DNA of 64,000 nt from Niebla homalea (GCA_019925105.1 JAHGAU010000013.1:434001-498000), one strand, 5' to 3'; shown: positions 32,573 to 46,369, counted from the first letter of the stretch. The notes: a model not told the origin generated them from the sequence alone. Numbers and translations are program-made.

Positions 32573-33867
32573 ATGGCAGCCGCAAATGTGACTGCAATAT
32601 CTTCCTTCATAGAGGGTGCCCCTCCGGGAGAGGTATGTGGCACACCAATTGCATCCTGTACCACCTTGGATTGACATGTGCTGACCAGCACCCTTGCAGC
32701 TCACAGATGTCATCAAGGGTACAATCCCGTGTTTGCAACCTGAAGCACTGATAGCCCCGGTTGCTGACCTCGCCTCCTCCGCCAGACATCAAAGCCCTCA
32801 CGCCCAACGACCCTTCCCTCCTCACGAAAGCTCTCCCCGCCTTCCAGAAATACAATGAGGACCAATTGATCAGCGTGAAGCTGCCCGGTGGCAGCCAGAA
32901 TGTATGGCAACCCCATCGCAAGGATGAACACGTGCAGTCCCGAGAGTGGCGGGTGCTGACTTGGAGCCCTTTGGGGTTGAGGGGCATTTCAGGTCCTCGT
33001 CAGCGAGTTCAACCGACTGGATGACGATGATGGCGGCCGCTACTTTGACGTGGCGAGCAAAAGCTCATGGCGCTTCGATCATGTGACACAGGTTTCGAAG
33101 AATCCACCCTCTCCTCGGGGTTTTTGACTGAAAAGGGTTTTTGGGGCAGACAGCATCGGACGGGCGAGCACACACGCCAGAATCTCAACATCTTGACCTA
33201 ATGTACGCCATCCATCCATCCATCCACCCCCTTTCCGCCCCTTTCCCATCCCCCCCCCTCCCTCTTTCCTTCCCCTTCTCTCACCGCTGTAACCACCTCC
33301 TGCTTCCCCAAACCATCGCTAACCCCCGGCGCAACAACCCCCAGATCCTCGCTCCACCAATCCCTCATCCGCCACGCCAGGGAACACTACCCTTCCTCCC
33401 CCGCGCTTGCCGTCCTGGCGCCTCCCTCCGATCCGTCGAGCATCACGCTCCTCCTCGCGGCGTCCAAGTACTCCCCCGCCAACTTCTGGAACGGCCGGTT
33501 CCGGTGCGTGTACCGCTTCTGCCCGGCCACGGCCAGCCTCACGGGGTCCATCAGGGTGGACGTCCACTACTACGAGGACGGCAATGTGCGCCTCACCACC
33601 ACCAAGCGCGTCCCCGAGACGAGTATCACCGGCGTCGGCGGCGGCGGCGGCGGCGCCGGTGTGGCAGCGGAAGCGGTGGTGCGGGAGATTGCGAAGCAGG
33701 AGCGCTTGTATCAGGAGGAGCTGAATCGCGGGTTCGGTGAGTTGGGGGAGCAGAGCTTCAAGGGGTTGAGGAGGCAGTTGCCGGTCACGCGGCAGAAGGT
33801 GGAGTGGGAGAAGGTGGGGAGTTATCGGGCTGGGAGGGAGATTGGAGGGGTGGGAGGCAGGCGGTGA
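32573..33867 (+). CDS. cap1: F-actin-capping protein subunit alpha
   Basis: Alpha subunit of the heterodimer that caps actin barbed ends. Six exons (32573-32632, 32700-32718, 32786-32901, 32993-33091, 33150-33202, 33345-33867) give 289 aa, a normal family length. The second exon is only 19 bp and was recovered because LTDVIKG must join to DIKALTPND. Family landmarks: VSEFNRLDDDDGGRYFDV, SWRFDHVTQ, FWNGRFRCVYRF and VDVHYYEDGNVRLTT, followed by a long C-terminal helix and tail. The fifth intron (142 bp) contains a CCAT tandem run. The last exon is distinctly GC-rich and includes a poly-Gly insertion (GVGGGGGGAG). It converges with DOA4 (252 bp between stops). Confidence 0.93.
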
Positions 33868-34119
33868 CGAGGAATCATTACATCGATAGAGGTCGGTCAT
33901 TGAAATCATCAGATCAAAGGAGCAATTACTTGCGATTGAGGCACCTACTACTCGTTTCAATTGTTTCAAAAGCACCATACCCCCAAGGGCTTTGTACATG
34001 TCATCATTTGCAGCTGTCCTTGCTGCACACCCACGCTATGCATCGCTGAATTACAATTCGTGCAAGTGTGGACATCATCAATCATCCCTAAAAGTGACAT
34101 CGTTCCTGAATTCATCGCA

Positions 34120-37100
34120 TCATCGAGGAAGTGCGCGCTCGTAGAATACGATGTAGGCCTCCTCGTTCTGGAGGCTCCTGCTTGGCTTCAGAGTCGCCGG
34201 GTCGAAGTCGACACATTTTTCATCGTCAAACTTCCTCCAACAACTGCGCGCAGAATCCTTCACCAAGGACACATAATGCCCTCCGTTGCCGGTGCTCCCA
34301 ATATGGCGCATGACAGCGTATGCATCGTACACATTAGAAGCCGCACCCGCCGTATCAACGGACTCGTTCGAGTACCGCTTCCTTGAGGAGTCGCCTTGGT
34401 CCGTGAATTCGCTCACATTGAGTCCATACAGGGGGAAATGGATTGGGGTATGAATCTTCTTGGCGTTGCCTCTGCGCATCTCGAAGCGTTTAAAATGGAC
34501 CACCAGGAACTTCGGGGCTCGGGTGATGATGATCTTTTTGGTCGCCTCCCTCTCACAATTGCAGTGCGGACATTTCCAGACTTCATCGCCTGACAATTTC
34601 TCCTCTTGACAGTAGGAGCGCAGGCAGTTGTACACATCCCACATCCCCCGTTTGGGGCTGTGAGTCGGTATTTCAACCGAAATGCTGTAGAAGGCCTCGT
34701 AGGTCGTCGAGGTATTCTTACATACCGTGCAGCGCAACCTCGAAGCGTGCTGGCCTGCGAATAAATCTGAGATATAGGAGAGCTCCCGGTGCGAATATCT
34801 CCCCCATTCTGTGTCGGCTGCCTTGCTCATCGGTAGGCGTTCACGGACCAATTCCTGCTGTTCCGTCAAAGGCTGAAGCGGGCTGCGGTCAAAGTTGATA
34901 TTCAGATCTTCGTGCAGGCAGTCGATGAGGAAGTCGAAGAATTCCTTGGCGTCCTGCTGTCTGTCCACACCCCAATCGTCTTTGAGGCGGGCACAGAAAT
35001 TTCGCAGAGTGGTGGGCCGCACTGGGCGCTTATCGTCCTGCCAAAGGGTGATGACGAGGCTGGCGACAATCTGTGGGAGAATACCATTGGACCCTTTCCA
35101 GTTCTTCCGAGTCGATGCCCTCCATCCATCGCCCAGGAAGAATTGGGATAGGGGGATAGTGGCTAGGAGGCACTGGATCGTTGCATTCATGTAGCATGTC
35201 ACACCAAAGTTGACGAGACCAGTACGGGGTAATTTGCGATATTGTGAAAAGGATCGGGAAGTGTAGAGAGGCTGCTGTGAGGCGGACGTTTGGCGAGCTA
35301 TTGGCGAATACTGAGCCACTTCTCGCTCTGATACTCCACTATAGCTAGGGCGTGGGACTGCTGGAGCGGGCCTGGAAGGAATGCTGGGGACCGAATGCAC
35401 AGCAGCAAGTGGTGGTGATGGTGCTGTTGGTGGCGGAGGCCTCTTCGGTGGAGGGGCCATTGGATACATCGGCTGCTGTTCAGGCACGACTGCGGGAAAG
35501 CGTCGGAGAAAGTCCTCATACGAATGGACAAAGGGTGAAGGTGGTTCTTCGCGGTCAGAGTCTGTCTCGCCATCGCTCTGATTGGGCTGAAGGTCTGCAG
35601 CAGTGACGTGTTCTTCCCGGGCCTTTTCCAGCCACTTCTGTTCCTCATCCGCGTTGAGCAGCTTCTGTTCCCGCAGCCTTCGCTTCCGAACCTCGAGACT
35701 AGAATTAGAGCTTCCTATTAGTGATTTTGACGAAGGTCTGTTTGGCCGCCTGACAGCTCTCCTCAGTCCGGGCTGGCCAATAGAGACTGCAGACTTTGAA
35801 ATGGCAAGAGACTGCGATCCCACCAAATCGATCCAAGATTCGATGCCTCCGAGGAGGACGACCGGACGCTTACGCAAGGGTTTGAAGTCGTTGAACTCGA
35901 ACAATGTGTCATGGAGCGCCCTCAGATGATTCGCTCCTGTCCTGTTAGGGGGTCCCTTCAGAAAGCGATCGTCTTGCGTGCATTGATCGTGGTACACAAC
36001 AAGATCGAATTCGTTCCGCCGGTCGAAGAACGACTGCTCCATGCTTGGCGAAGTGACGAGTCTGTCCTCCAATTGCTCTGCAGCCATTCCTGAAGTTATG
36101 CCAACAGGCTCAATGCACATTGAACTTTTAGCATGTATATGACCTGCGTCATAATCTTCTCGACTTCTCATATCAATCACTAGAATGTTGGACGTGCGGA
36201 AGCGGTCATACACTTCAGCGGCCGAAATTGACGAGGCCTGTGGTTGCATGCTGCTAGATCTAGAGGGTGGGATGACCCCATTTGCAAACCTTTGGGGACC
36301 TGAATGCCGATTTTCAGAGCGCGAGGATCGCTCGTCTGTACCAGTGATGTTCTCTTTCCGACTCAAAATAGGAGCCCTTTTAGTCGCTGGGCTCATGGCG
36401 CTCTTCGAAGGGTCATATGCTGGTTTCGGCGCCTGAGGCAAAGCGCTAGGCTGTTCAAGAACTTGTGGGCTAAGAGGAATCTTGGGGGGTATTGCTGGCA
36501 TGGCAGACTGCACGGGCATTGAGCGTGGTCCTGATGGCTTCATAGGCGACCTTGGTCCTCCAGAGGTTGAAGCTGAATGATGAGTGTAGTGAGACGAATC
36601 GTCCGACGAAGAGGGGGTCAATTCTGTGGATGAAGACATGTCTGAGGAACCCCTAGGTTGCAGCTCAATTGGCTGAACTCGTGGCGGGCCACTATGCTGG
36701 ACTCGCAGGCTGGAAAACCGCGCCGCTAATACATCGTCGTTATCTGGTGCTACATGGGAGCTAAGATTTTGCCTTTGAATGTGCAGTTGCATGCTTTGGG
36801 GCTTTGGCCGTACAATTGGCTTTTCTCTTCGAGATTGAGGTTGTGATGGAGCAACTGGCGTGTGTTGATCTGGTGTCGAGGAAGACGGGAGAAACACTGC
36901 GTCGGAATAGGTCAGACCTATTGCAGGACTATCAGGCATAGAAATCGGCCTTGCCGCGGCGCCGGATTGTGGCTTCCCTGACTGGTGAGGAGCACCGGAG
37001 GGAGCGACGCCACTTCTTGCATTGTCTTCAAGGATCTCATTGTATATTTGTTTAAATGTATCATTTTGGGCATCATTTTGCTGCTTGATACGTAAGCGGA

Positions 37101-37719
37101 TTCATCCGAAACAAGAGTCTATTTTGGGCGTCACTTCATGCAGAAAGCCTGGAATCGGTGTCGAGAGGTAGCTGAGGAGCCGAAGGAGATCATTGATCGT
37201 TCACTAACCTTGCAGAGGTTCTGATACCTCCGATGCCATTCTCCTCTTTCAGACTTGAGTGTTGAATAGTCTTTATTCCTGGGAATCATGTGGAGCAATA
37301 TGTCCGAGCAAACGATATATTCAATGTAAGCCCTGTCCGGACGATTGAATGTGACATCAGTCGTAACTCTTTTCGCTGCGTCTTCCGCATCGGCCAAGAG
37401 CTTCCGCACCTGCGCGCTGGGTCAGCACGTACTGTGATAGAACATGTGATCGAAGATGTATAGCTGGCTTTCACAATAGGATAGGACCTACCGGTAGATG
37501 AGAGCCATATCCTTCAACAATATGTCGAGCCTGCTGTTGGAGATCTTTGATGTGGGCAAAACGAGCCCGAGACGCTTTTGCGACTCCGTTCATAGAAACA
37601 TTTCTAGTAGCATTGTTCCAGCTCTGATCGGAAGGACTCGCGGCGTTTGACCGGTTGTATGGGGCTTCAGCTCCGATATTTTGGCCAGTACGGGAACCGT
37701 TTATTTGGCTGTTCGTCAT
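34120..37719 (-). CDS. doa4: Ubiquitin carboxyl-terminal hydrolase Doa4 (USP, C19)
   Basis: Deubiquitinase acting at endosomes to strip ubiquitin from cargo before ESCRT-III sorting. Three exons are inferred on the minus strand: 37719-37492, 37409-37209, and one from 37083 (or 37080) to 34120, about 1130 aa. The N-terminal exons give the Doa4/USP8-type helical domain (HIKDLQQQAR, YIEYIVCSDILLHMIPRNK). A rhodanese-like domain follows (about 425-560; NILVIDMRSREDYDAGHI), without an obvious active rhodanese loop. The USP fold starts near 765 with NFGVTCYMNAT (catalytic Cys near 771; oxyanion Asn present). Two CxxC pairs follow (CTVC, CPHC), and the His box GNGGHYVSLV lies near 1079. It is divergent to VPS27, which works in the same pathway. 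Confidence 0.94.
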
Positions 37720-38386
37720 TGTGACTTTTCAAGGCCAAGAGTCCTTTTCGACTGGCAAGACATGAGAGTTCCATAGAACATCGGCGGTATTATCGCTTGC
37801 AATGGGATATTCCAGAGTCTAAGATTATTCTAGACGGCATCCGTTGGCGCTGCCCAAGTGTAAATATCCATCTGGTTTGCAGTCATTAGTGGTGCAAAGA
37901 CGCGGCAAGCTCGGTGGAAAGGTTTCGAAGACACAATCGATAGAATACGTCAGTTTATCATCAAATGTCAGAATGCAAGCTCCGACGGTTGTCGAATCGT
38001 ATCATAAGGTACTCGTCACTCGAATTCTCATAATCCTTTGCTTGGTAGTTACAATCATGACAGCCCTCGAGCCTAATCTTAGCGGCGGCGACGCGGGAGC
38101 TCTACTAAGACTAAGGTACTAGCTCTACTGTTGTTGTAGAGTGCTGTCTGTCGTCATGCCAAGCCCACTGCTTTGAGCCTCAGGCTGCTACTGCAAGCTA
38201 GTATTCTGCCAGGTACCTGACACACCTTTTAACATCCACAACCTTTTCTAACTCATACCCACCAACCCGAAAGTGACATCCCAAAGCCTACCTAGTGGCT
38301 TCAAGCGTTCCTGCCAAGGTACTCATTCAGAAGCTCCTGAGCCCATCGTGTTGTGACCTACGAGAGATCCAGGCGCCTAATTCAGA
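37720..38386. other. Divergent promoter region DOA4 / VPS27
   Basis: 667 bp between two start codons pointing away from each other. No coding signal. Both flanking genes act in endosomal sorting, so shared regulation is plausible, but I could not pick out a known shared motif. Confidence 0.55.
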
Positions 38387-40642
38387 ATGGCGAGCTGGTT
38401 CGCCTCCAACTCTGCCCTTGATGATCAGATCGAGAAGGCGACATCTTCAAGCTTGGAGGACATAGCCTTGAACCTCGAAATATCGGACATCATACGATCC
38501 AAAAGTGTTCAGCCAAAGGAGGCTATGAGATCTTTGAAGCGGAGGATTGGACACAAGAACCCGAATTTCCAGTTGGCAACGTTGGGGGTTAATATCACTC
38601 CAGCTCCCTCAAAGTGACCAAAACTAACTCTCACCAAGCTGACCGACACGTGTGTCAAAAATGGGGGCTCCCACTTCCTCGCCGAGATCGCGTCAAGAGA
38701 ATTCATGGACAACCTCACGTCACTTTTGAAGGCTTACGGATCAGTCGCACCAAACGAGGAAGTCAAGGGCAAAATCCTCGAGGTCATCCAGTCGTGGGCC
38801 AGCGGTACCGAAGGCCGACCTGATGCCTTATATATTGGAGAAACCTACAGGACACTACAACGGGAAGGGTTTCGCTTTCCTCCAAAAGTCGACGTTTCAA
38901 GTAGCATGCTCGACAGTAGTGCCGTAAGTCTTCGCTCTCCCTTGACTTATGCTCAAGACTTACTATTTGCCCAGCCTCCCGAATGGATCGATTCCGACGT
39001 CTGTATGCGATGCCGCACCGCGTTCAGCTTCACGAACCGAAAGCACCATTGTCGCAATTGCGGCAATGTCTTCGATGGACAATGTTCAAGCAAGACCATT
39101 TCCCTACCGCATTTGGGTATACTAGAGCCGGTTAGGGTGGACGATGGATGTTATTCAAAATTGACCGACAGGTCAAAGAATGGACCTTTGCCAGAAAGAT
39201 CTCTTGCGAAGGGAAATGCGAGCATCATCCGGCAGCGTAGCTCCATGCAGCCCCGAGACGCTCGCGTTGAAGAGTCGTTCGATGACGACCTGAAACGTGC
39301 TCTTCAGATGAGTCTCGAAGAGGTCAAAGGCCATTCGGGAGCTGGATATGTACCACAGTCGGAATTGCAAGCACAACAGAAGCCGCCAGCAATAAACGGC
39401 GCGAACAAGCCATCCCAGAACTCAGACGAGGAGCAAGAGGATCCAGATCTGAAAGCTGCGATAGCAGCCTCAATCAAGGAAATGGAAGAGCAGAAGAAGA
39501 ATCATGCTGCGCACCTGAAGAAGCAGGCATCTAGTCACACGGCATCGGCTACATCCGACATCATTCGTCCAAACAACAAGTTTGAGCTCACGCCAGTGGA
39601 AGGCGAGAACATTAATCTCTTCGCAACTCTTGTTGACCGCTTGCAACAGCAACCACCAGGCACTATATTGAGAGAACCGCAAATACAGGAACTGTATGAT
39701 AGTATTGGAACCCTACGACCGAAGCTTGCGAGGTCATATGGTGAGACTATGAGCAAGCACGGTACGTATCCACAATCTCTGATTCAGAATGGCTACTCAT
39801 TGCTTTCAGACACCCTCCTGGACTTGCATTCCAAATTAGCCACCGTCGTGCGCTACTACGATCGTATGTTGGAGGACCGTCTCTCGAACACATATAGTCA
39901 GCACACCATCGGTGGATATCGAAACGCACCAATGCAACAACCTTCGGGCATGTACCCGCGAATTCCATCAGAGCCGCCGAGTGCTCAAGGCGGGGTTGAA
40001 GGCTATTACAACATGAATGGTCCTCCCAATGTCTATGCTCCCACACAGCCTCCCAGCCATCAATACGCTCCTCCGGTTCAATCTCCGTACGGACAGCGAG
40101 ATCGAGCGATATCAAACACATCATCAGGTCATAGCGTACCTTCCGCGCAAAGGCAGCCCAGCTTTCACTCACAGGCACCCCAGCGAACTTCCAGCATCAC
40201 ACACTATCCCCCACACGCCCCTCAAAATAGCGACCCATCTAGCTTCACTCCTTCTGCGCAACCTTACCCGTCTCATCAGCAGCACTACCTCCCCCCATCG
40301 CATCAGCAACGCCCTCAAACACCAAAACAGGAAACCCCCGCGACATACTACACGAACCCCTCAAACCCCGACGTCTCACCTCCAGACTCGATGTCTGAGC
40401 CACAATCATCGCATCAGAATCCTGCTTATCAACAAAATTACCAGACTTCCAGCACTTCATCATTCTACCATACACAAGCACCTCCTCAGCAACAGAATCT
40501 TTATCTGCAGCCACAAGAAGTGTCTCCTCAACAAGGATCAGGTCATCAATTTGCACCTCAATACACCCAGGAACATTTTCCTTTGCCTCCGCAGCATCAG
40601 CCAATGCAGGCGCCAAAGGAAGAGGCATTGATAGAGCTCTAG
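38387..40642 (+). CDS. vps27: Vps27, ESCRT-0 subunit
   Basis: Recruits ubiquitinated cargo and ESCRT-I to endosomes. Four exons (38387-38587, 38639-38923, 38975-39761, 39810-40642) give 701 aa. Two introns (38924-38974 and 39762-39809) keep the frame open but have strong GTAAGT/CAG and GTACGT/CAG ends. Removing them restores [11 protein letters not shown] and [13 protein letters not shown]. Domains: VHS (about 1-150), FYVE zinc finger (about 163-225, [10 protein letters not shown]), two ubiquitin-interacting motifs ([11 protein letters not shown] near 264, [11 protein letters not shown] near 318), a helical core, then a Gln/Pro-rich tail with a PTQP sequence that may bind ESCRT-I. The tail ends in LIEL, a clathrin box at the extreme C-terminus. 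Confidence 0.95.
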
Positions 40643-41351
40643 TTGATTTCCAACGAATAAGAAATGTTCACCAGTTTCATCATCATCTCCTTGCACGTTG
40701 GCTAGCTAGGCCTGATATTGTCTCTTCCATAACCTTTGAGTTCATAGAGCGACTCCTCTCTTTCGCTCAATGATTTGCCTAGATAATGACTGAATGCTTT
40801 ATGATGTGAAATGACTTCAAAAGACTAGGCTGGTCTCAGACCAATGTTCGATGGATCCATGGCGAAGTGCGTCAAGGCAGCCTCGGACAATGTCGATGAT
40901 TACTTCGAACAGTATGTGCGCGCAGAATGCTTGTAGTATTACCTACTTGTCCAGTAAACAGGTACCTCGTAAGCTCGATCTCGCGCTCGACGTGTCTGAA
41001 ATCGAATTCTGTAGCGTGACTCGCCTTGTATACTAGATTTGAGGAAAGGCGGAAGCATTGTCGTGAGTCTGCGGTTAGTTCAGACCATGTAACAATCTGA
41101 TCAGCATGGGAAAGAAGATCTGGTTTGGAAGTACTGAGAAGGTTTGCCGTACGACGCCAATGGCTCAGCGCCGAAAGCCTGTAGAGGAGGGGAAGGACAA
41201 TTTGTTTGGAGTACTGCGGACTTAGACAGGACTTCAGGCCGGTTCTCAGCATATGACAGGAATTATACAGCTGTTCCTAACAAGATAGATGCACTGGAGT
41301 GTTAAAATGCTCAAAAGGAGGCAAGATGGCATGTGACTGCGCACGTGTCTA
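40643..41351. other. Intergenic, 3' flank of VPS27 up to the transposon
   Basis: 709 bp of ordinary composition. A minus-strand ORF (40872-41252) is unsupported. The TA at 41350-41351 is the left copy of the target-site duplication of the outer transposon. Confidence 0.5.
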
Positions 41352-41458
41352 TTGTCGAATCCAAATCATATGTCTCCCGGCGCTAGTAAGCGGACCACGC
41401 ACCTTTTTTTTAATGAGAACCCCGCCTACCACCGCTAGCAGATGTTTTTTACGATTTA
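41352..41458 (+). repeat. Left terminal inverted repeat of outer element
   Basis: Starts TTGTCGAATCC and is identical to the reverse complement of the right end for about 60 bases, then about 45 more bases with a few C/T and G/A differences and one length difference in a T run (9 versus 8). It ends at TACGATTT, after which the two ends diverge. Confidence 0.9.
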
Positions 41459-42364
41459 TTTAAATTTTATTGCTTTATAAAGCCTAATATATAACTTAAA
41501 TAGGCAATTAAGAATATTATAAAATATAATTCATCCTTTAAGGTTTACTTTATCGTTATTGCCGTTATTATAATATTTACCCTATTTTTCTCTACCGCTT
41601 TAATAATCTTTTTTAATTTTATTACCCGGAATCCTTATACTATAATACTTAAAGCTCCGATTTCTAAAGAAATACGGATTATATATAAGTAAAACTTTAA
41701 ATAAAAACGATTTAATCTATAAATAATTAAAAGGAAAAATATTTATTTAAAGATAATAATTTAATATTATTATTATTAAGAAAGCTTTAAAGAACCTTAT
41801 ATTTTATTATTTTATATTGGATAACTTAAACTTTTATTTAACTATATTATTAAAACGATTTAATAATACTTTATTTAAAATCTTAACGTTTACCTTAATA
41901 AAATTAATTAATATATATAAAATAAGTTTAATATTAATATTTTTAATTAAATAATTAAATAAATTATATTTTATAACCTTAAAATAATAAGAAAAAGTAT
42001 TAACGGATTATAACTTAATAAAATCCTTAATTAAGAGCTTAATTCTTTATCCGGATAATTTAATATAAGCTTAAAGAGTTTATTTTTTTCAATAAAAATA
42101 CATCTTATAAATAAATTAATAAGCTTATTTTTACCTATAATAACGAAGTTAATAATAAGTTAATTAATCGTTGGTATAAATAATCCTTTAAAGGTTATCC
42201 TTATAAAAATTAAAGAAATAAAGTATATTACCGGCCTTTATTATTAAAAAGTATATAACGTATTAAATCCATTAAGGATCCTTTATTTAAGAATTATATA
42301 TAAGATTTATTATTAATAAGGTTTTCTTTTTCTATATTAAAGCTTTTAAGAATAAATAATCCGT

Positions 42365-42520
42365 TTTAATAATATATAACGCATTTTATTATCGGGATCT
42401 TAAGCTCCTTAATACTTATACGGAGGTTAATATTATAGTAAAGTTTTTATTATTATATTTACCGGATTTAAACCCTATTAAAACGTCCTTTATATATCTT
42501 AAAAGTTAAATACGTTATTA
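42365..42520 (+). other. Relic DDE (Tc1/mariner/pogo-type) transposase segment
   Basis: One plus-strand frame reads YLPDLNPIKTSFIYLKS, which aligns by eye with the LPPYSPDLNPIE motif carrying the last catalytic acid of IS630/Tc1/mariner transposases; the acid position here reads as Lys. About 35 residues earlier in the same frame is YNAFYYRDLKLL, matching the DNAxxH segment around the second catalytic Asp. The spacing suits a DD34E-type enzyme. Stops interrupt the frame on both sides. The gypsy element inserted downstream of this motif. Confidence 0.75.
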
Positions 42521-42656
42521 TTCAATTATAATTATAACCTATAAGACTAATCTAACTTTAAAAAGGTTTAATAGCTTTCTTAAGTAAGTAATTTATAATA
42601 TATACCCTTTATTAAATAAGTTAAATCCTATAATTCTATTTAAATATTTAAGTTAT

Positions 42657-42802
42657 TATTATGTGCAGCATGCATACATGGGAGCATTGATAGGTGTAGG
42701 ATACCATTTGTACGTAAAGGACAGGCATCCTTATAATGCTTTTATCTTTTAGGTAGAATTATTATTTATATATTATTATACTTTTTAATTTATACCTTAA
42801 TA
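42657..42802 (+). repeat. Left LTR (146 bp)
   Basis: Aligns without gaps to 49425-49570. Every difference seen is a transition (C/T or G/A). A central stretch beginning ACGTAAAGGACAGGCATCC is identical in both copies. The first half of this copy retains more G and C than its partner. Confidence 0.9.
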
Positions 42803-45800
42803 AATAGTAATAATAGTTACTTATATTAATATTATATTAACGTATATTATAAGATCCGTTAATACGAACTAAAGTATTAATTTATTAATTATAGCGGATA
42901 CTTCCTTTATAGCGGCATTAAAAATATTAACCTTATACCCTCTAGAATACCACCTTTAATTCACTTTTAAATACCTTTAAAGAAAGATTAAAAACGGTAT
43001 TATAGAGAAGATATATATATTATAAGCCTTTTAAGTATTACCGGATTCCAGCATTATTATTTTAATATATTAATTAAACGCTTTATTAAAATCCGGCAAT
43101 TTAATAGCCGCGATAATCTTATATTTAACTTTAAAAGGAGTTGCTTAAATAATCGAGAATAACCAGTAACCAGGTAACCTAAAAACTATATTTATTATAA
43201 ATAAATTATTTCAATTAAAATCTTCCGAAGTTATAGAACCTATTACTTCTTCTTTTAATTTAATTCTTAAATACTAGATTTTAAATCCTCTATTATTTTA
43301 ACGTAATATTTAATACTTTAAAAACGCTTTATTATCGTTATAACTATTAAGATCATTATTAACCTTAATAAAATCAGGCAAATCTAAATTACGTTAATAC
43401 GGTTAAAGTCCTCAGAAACTTAATACCATAAGACTATTACTTCTATTAAATAGTTTTCTATTATTATAGTAGCCACTAAATTTATTTTTTATATTAACGT
43501 TAATATTACGATATTCCCCTCCGGCTTTAAGTATTAAACCGGAATCCGAGCTTAATAAATTTAATATATTAAACTTAAGTTTATTAAACCCAGGTTTATT
43601 ATATTAAATAAAAAGTACCTCTACCGAAGAAGTAATTTTCGCTTAGCTTATTAATCCGTTTAATCGATTAAAAATGGCAGGTTTTACCGAAGAGTAAATA
43701 ATATAACTACGGGGTATAATTTAAGAATTAATTTCCGCTATTATATAAAATTAATAATAAAATAATCTTAATAATAATTTATTCTTTCCTCTTAATAACG
43801 TAATATAATTAATAAAAAACTTATAGTTAAACCGATTAATAAATTTTAATCTTAATAACGTCGGATTTTTTAACCCTTTTTATGAAAATAAGTCCTCCAA
43901 TATAGCTTTTATAATTAAATATTCCGGGAAATATATTTTTTTCCGGGATATATATATCTTTATTAATCGATTAAAGGATATTATTTAAATAATAAATATA
44001 TAATTACTATAGAATAACCTATAATTATACTTAAGAAATACCGTTTTAAAGTAATATATTGTAAAATTATTAAATACCAAGAAACGATTTATTAAATATA
44101 ATAATAATTTAATTAAATAAACTTCTTAAATTATTATTAAATTTAAGTTATTTTAATAAGTTAATTTAAATATTCTGGTTATTAAAAAGTATATTATAAA
44201 TAATATTTTTCGGAACCGGGAGCTTTATAAATATACGTAAACTATTTTGCGGGCTATACGTACGTTAAATTTTAATAATATTTAAAATTAATTCACGCTT
44301 ATTTATAACGGGTTAAACTTGGAATTTTAATGGGATTTATAATTATTAATTATAATTATTATTATTAATAATTATTTTAAGTTTATAAATAAATTCAAAT
44401 ATAACTAATAAGTTTATACCGTTAAGTATTATATATTTTCATAAATATATCCGTAAAATCATAAAACGGATACGTTATTTTAAAATAACCGGAATTTCAT
44501 AAAAAATTTAAAAGCCGGTCCTTTTTCTTAATTATTAACGTTATCCTTATAGGCATATAGACAGAATAAAGCTTATAATATACGCCCTTAAAAAAAAAAG
44601 GATAACGGTAATTACCCTTAATATCGTAAAAGAAAATATTAACGTTAAACTAAGGAAAATCAAGGCCCTTAAAAAAGGGTCCGATTTCAAATACTGAACG
44701 TATTATATAAAATAAAGGGTTAATTAAGCCTTTATACTTAAAGATAAAGAAGAAAAGAATATATTATCCGATAAAGAGGAATTAAAAGGATCTTAGGATA
44801 ATAACAACCTTATTATAGAAAAGGTATATTTCATATATTAATTCCCTATATATTATTAATATATTAAATACGTATTAAAGTATTTATCGTAAAATAAATT
44901 TTTTATTTATTTTAAATATAATTATTAAAAATCAGAAAGAATAAACTTAGGTACTCTTAAAGCCTTTCCGCCGAATTAACGGATTCAGTCTGTTAATAAT
45001 TAATATACGTAAGATTAATAAACTAATAGCGTATTACCTATAATTATTAGCTTTACCACAGTAAAAAGTATATACCTTATAGGCTTTGCCTTTAAGGTAT
45101 ATTAATATATTATAAGTAAAGTCCAATTTGCCCTTAATTTACCCGTAATAAACTTCTATATAAATAACGGGTATTTTATTACGATTATTAATTACAATAT
45201 TATATTTTTTTAAATTTTAAATTTAAATTTTAAAATCCAGAAATTATTTAAGTTAATTCCGGTTATAAACGTTAATAATTTTAAATTAACTACCGATAAA
45301 TTTATAATATTTAATTTATTCTTCTTAAGGGAAAAAAATACGATATTTACTTTAAAGAAAATCTTAATTAAAATTTATTTAATATGTAATCTATTTATTA
45401 ATATTTTAATCGTTACCGATATTATAATTCTTAATAAAATAATAATCGATTTCGGTAATTAAAGATATATTATTAATATTTATGAAAATATAAATATTAA
45501 AATAACTATTTTTATAAAGGAAATAATATAATTATAACGTATAATTTACGTAAAGCAGTAAACTTAAGTCTTAATTTATAATACGGTATAAGTATCAATT
45601 ATATATCAGAAAAAAGGGACTTTAAAAGAATTATTAAAGTCCCGGGATTTTATCTTTAAACCGTAGTTAATATTATTTTATAATCTTAAATTCCGAAATA
45701 ACGTATTTACGTATATCGTTAATTTAAAAATATTAATCGTTTAAATTAAAAATAATATTAATTAAAAAGTTAACTTATTACGTAAAGTAAAACTTGGAAT

Positions 45801-46369
45801 TTTATATAACTTATTTCCGTAACCTTACTATATAATAGTCTTAAGTTTATTAATATTATTTATTACTTATAGATAAAGAACTTAAAAATTTAAATTATAA
45901 ATTTATAAAGTTACCGTAATAATAATATTAATCTTTATATTCTCCGGAATAATTTTTATAACTTTTAATTATTTAAAGACCTACTTAAACCGATTATTAT
46001 AAATTAATAATTATAAAGAATAAATTTTATTTAATAACGTTAAGATTTATATATATAACGGAAATACGTAAATTTAATTAAGTAATATTATTAAAGAATT
46101 TAATAATATCTTTAAAAATAATAATATTATAATTAATATTCCAGAAAATTAATATATACTTATTAACTTTTAACTTAATATAATTATTAAATTTAAAAGA
46201 ATATATAATATTAAACGTAAAGATTAAAAAATTATAAATTAAGCTTTAAATAAAATATATAATAAAGATAAACTATATTAATCCATATAACTTACGGAAT
46301 TTTTATATCTTATTTTTATCATTTAATATAATACCTTAAACGGACGTAAGGGCTATATTATAATTAATA

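Noticed and set aside
33319..33999. 226-aa minus-strand ORF
   Set aside because: Antisense to the GC-rich last exon of the actin-capping gene; His/Pro-rich shadow.
40872..41252. 126-aa minus-strand ORF beside the transposon
   Set aside because: No domain, no splice or promoter support, not in the element.
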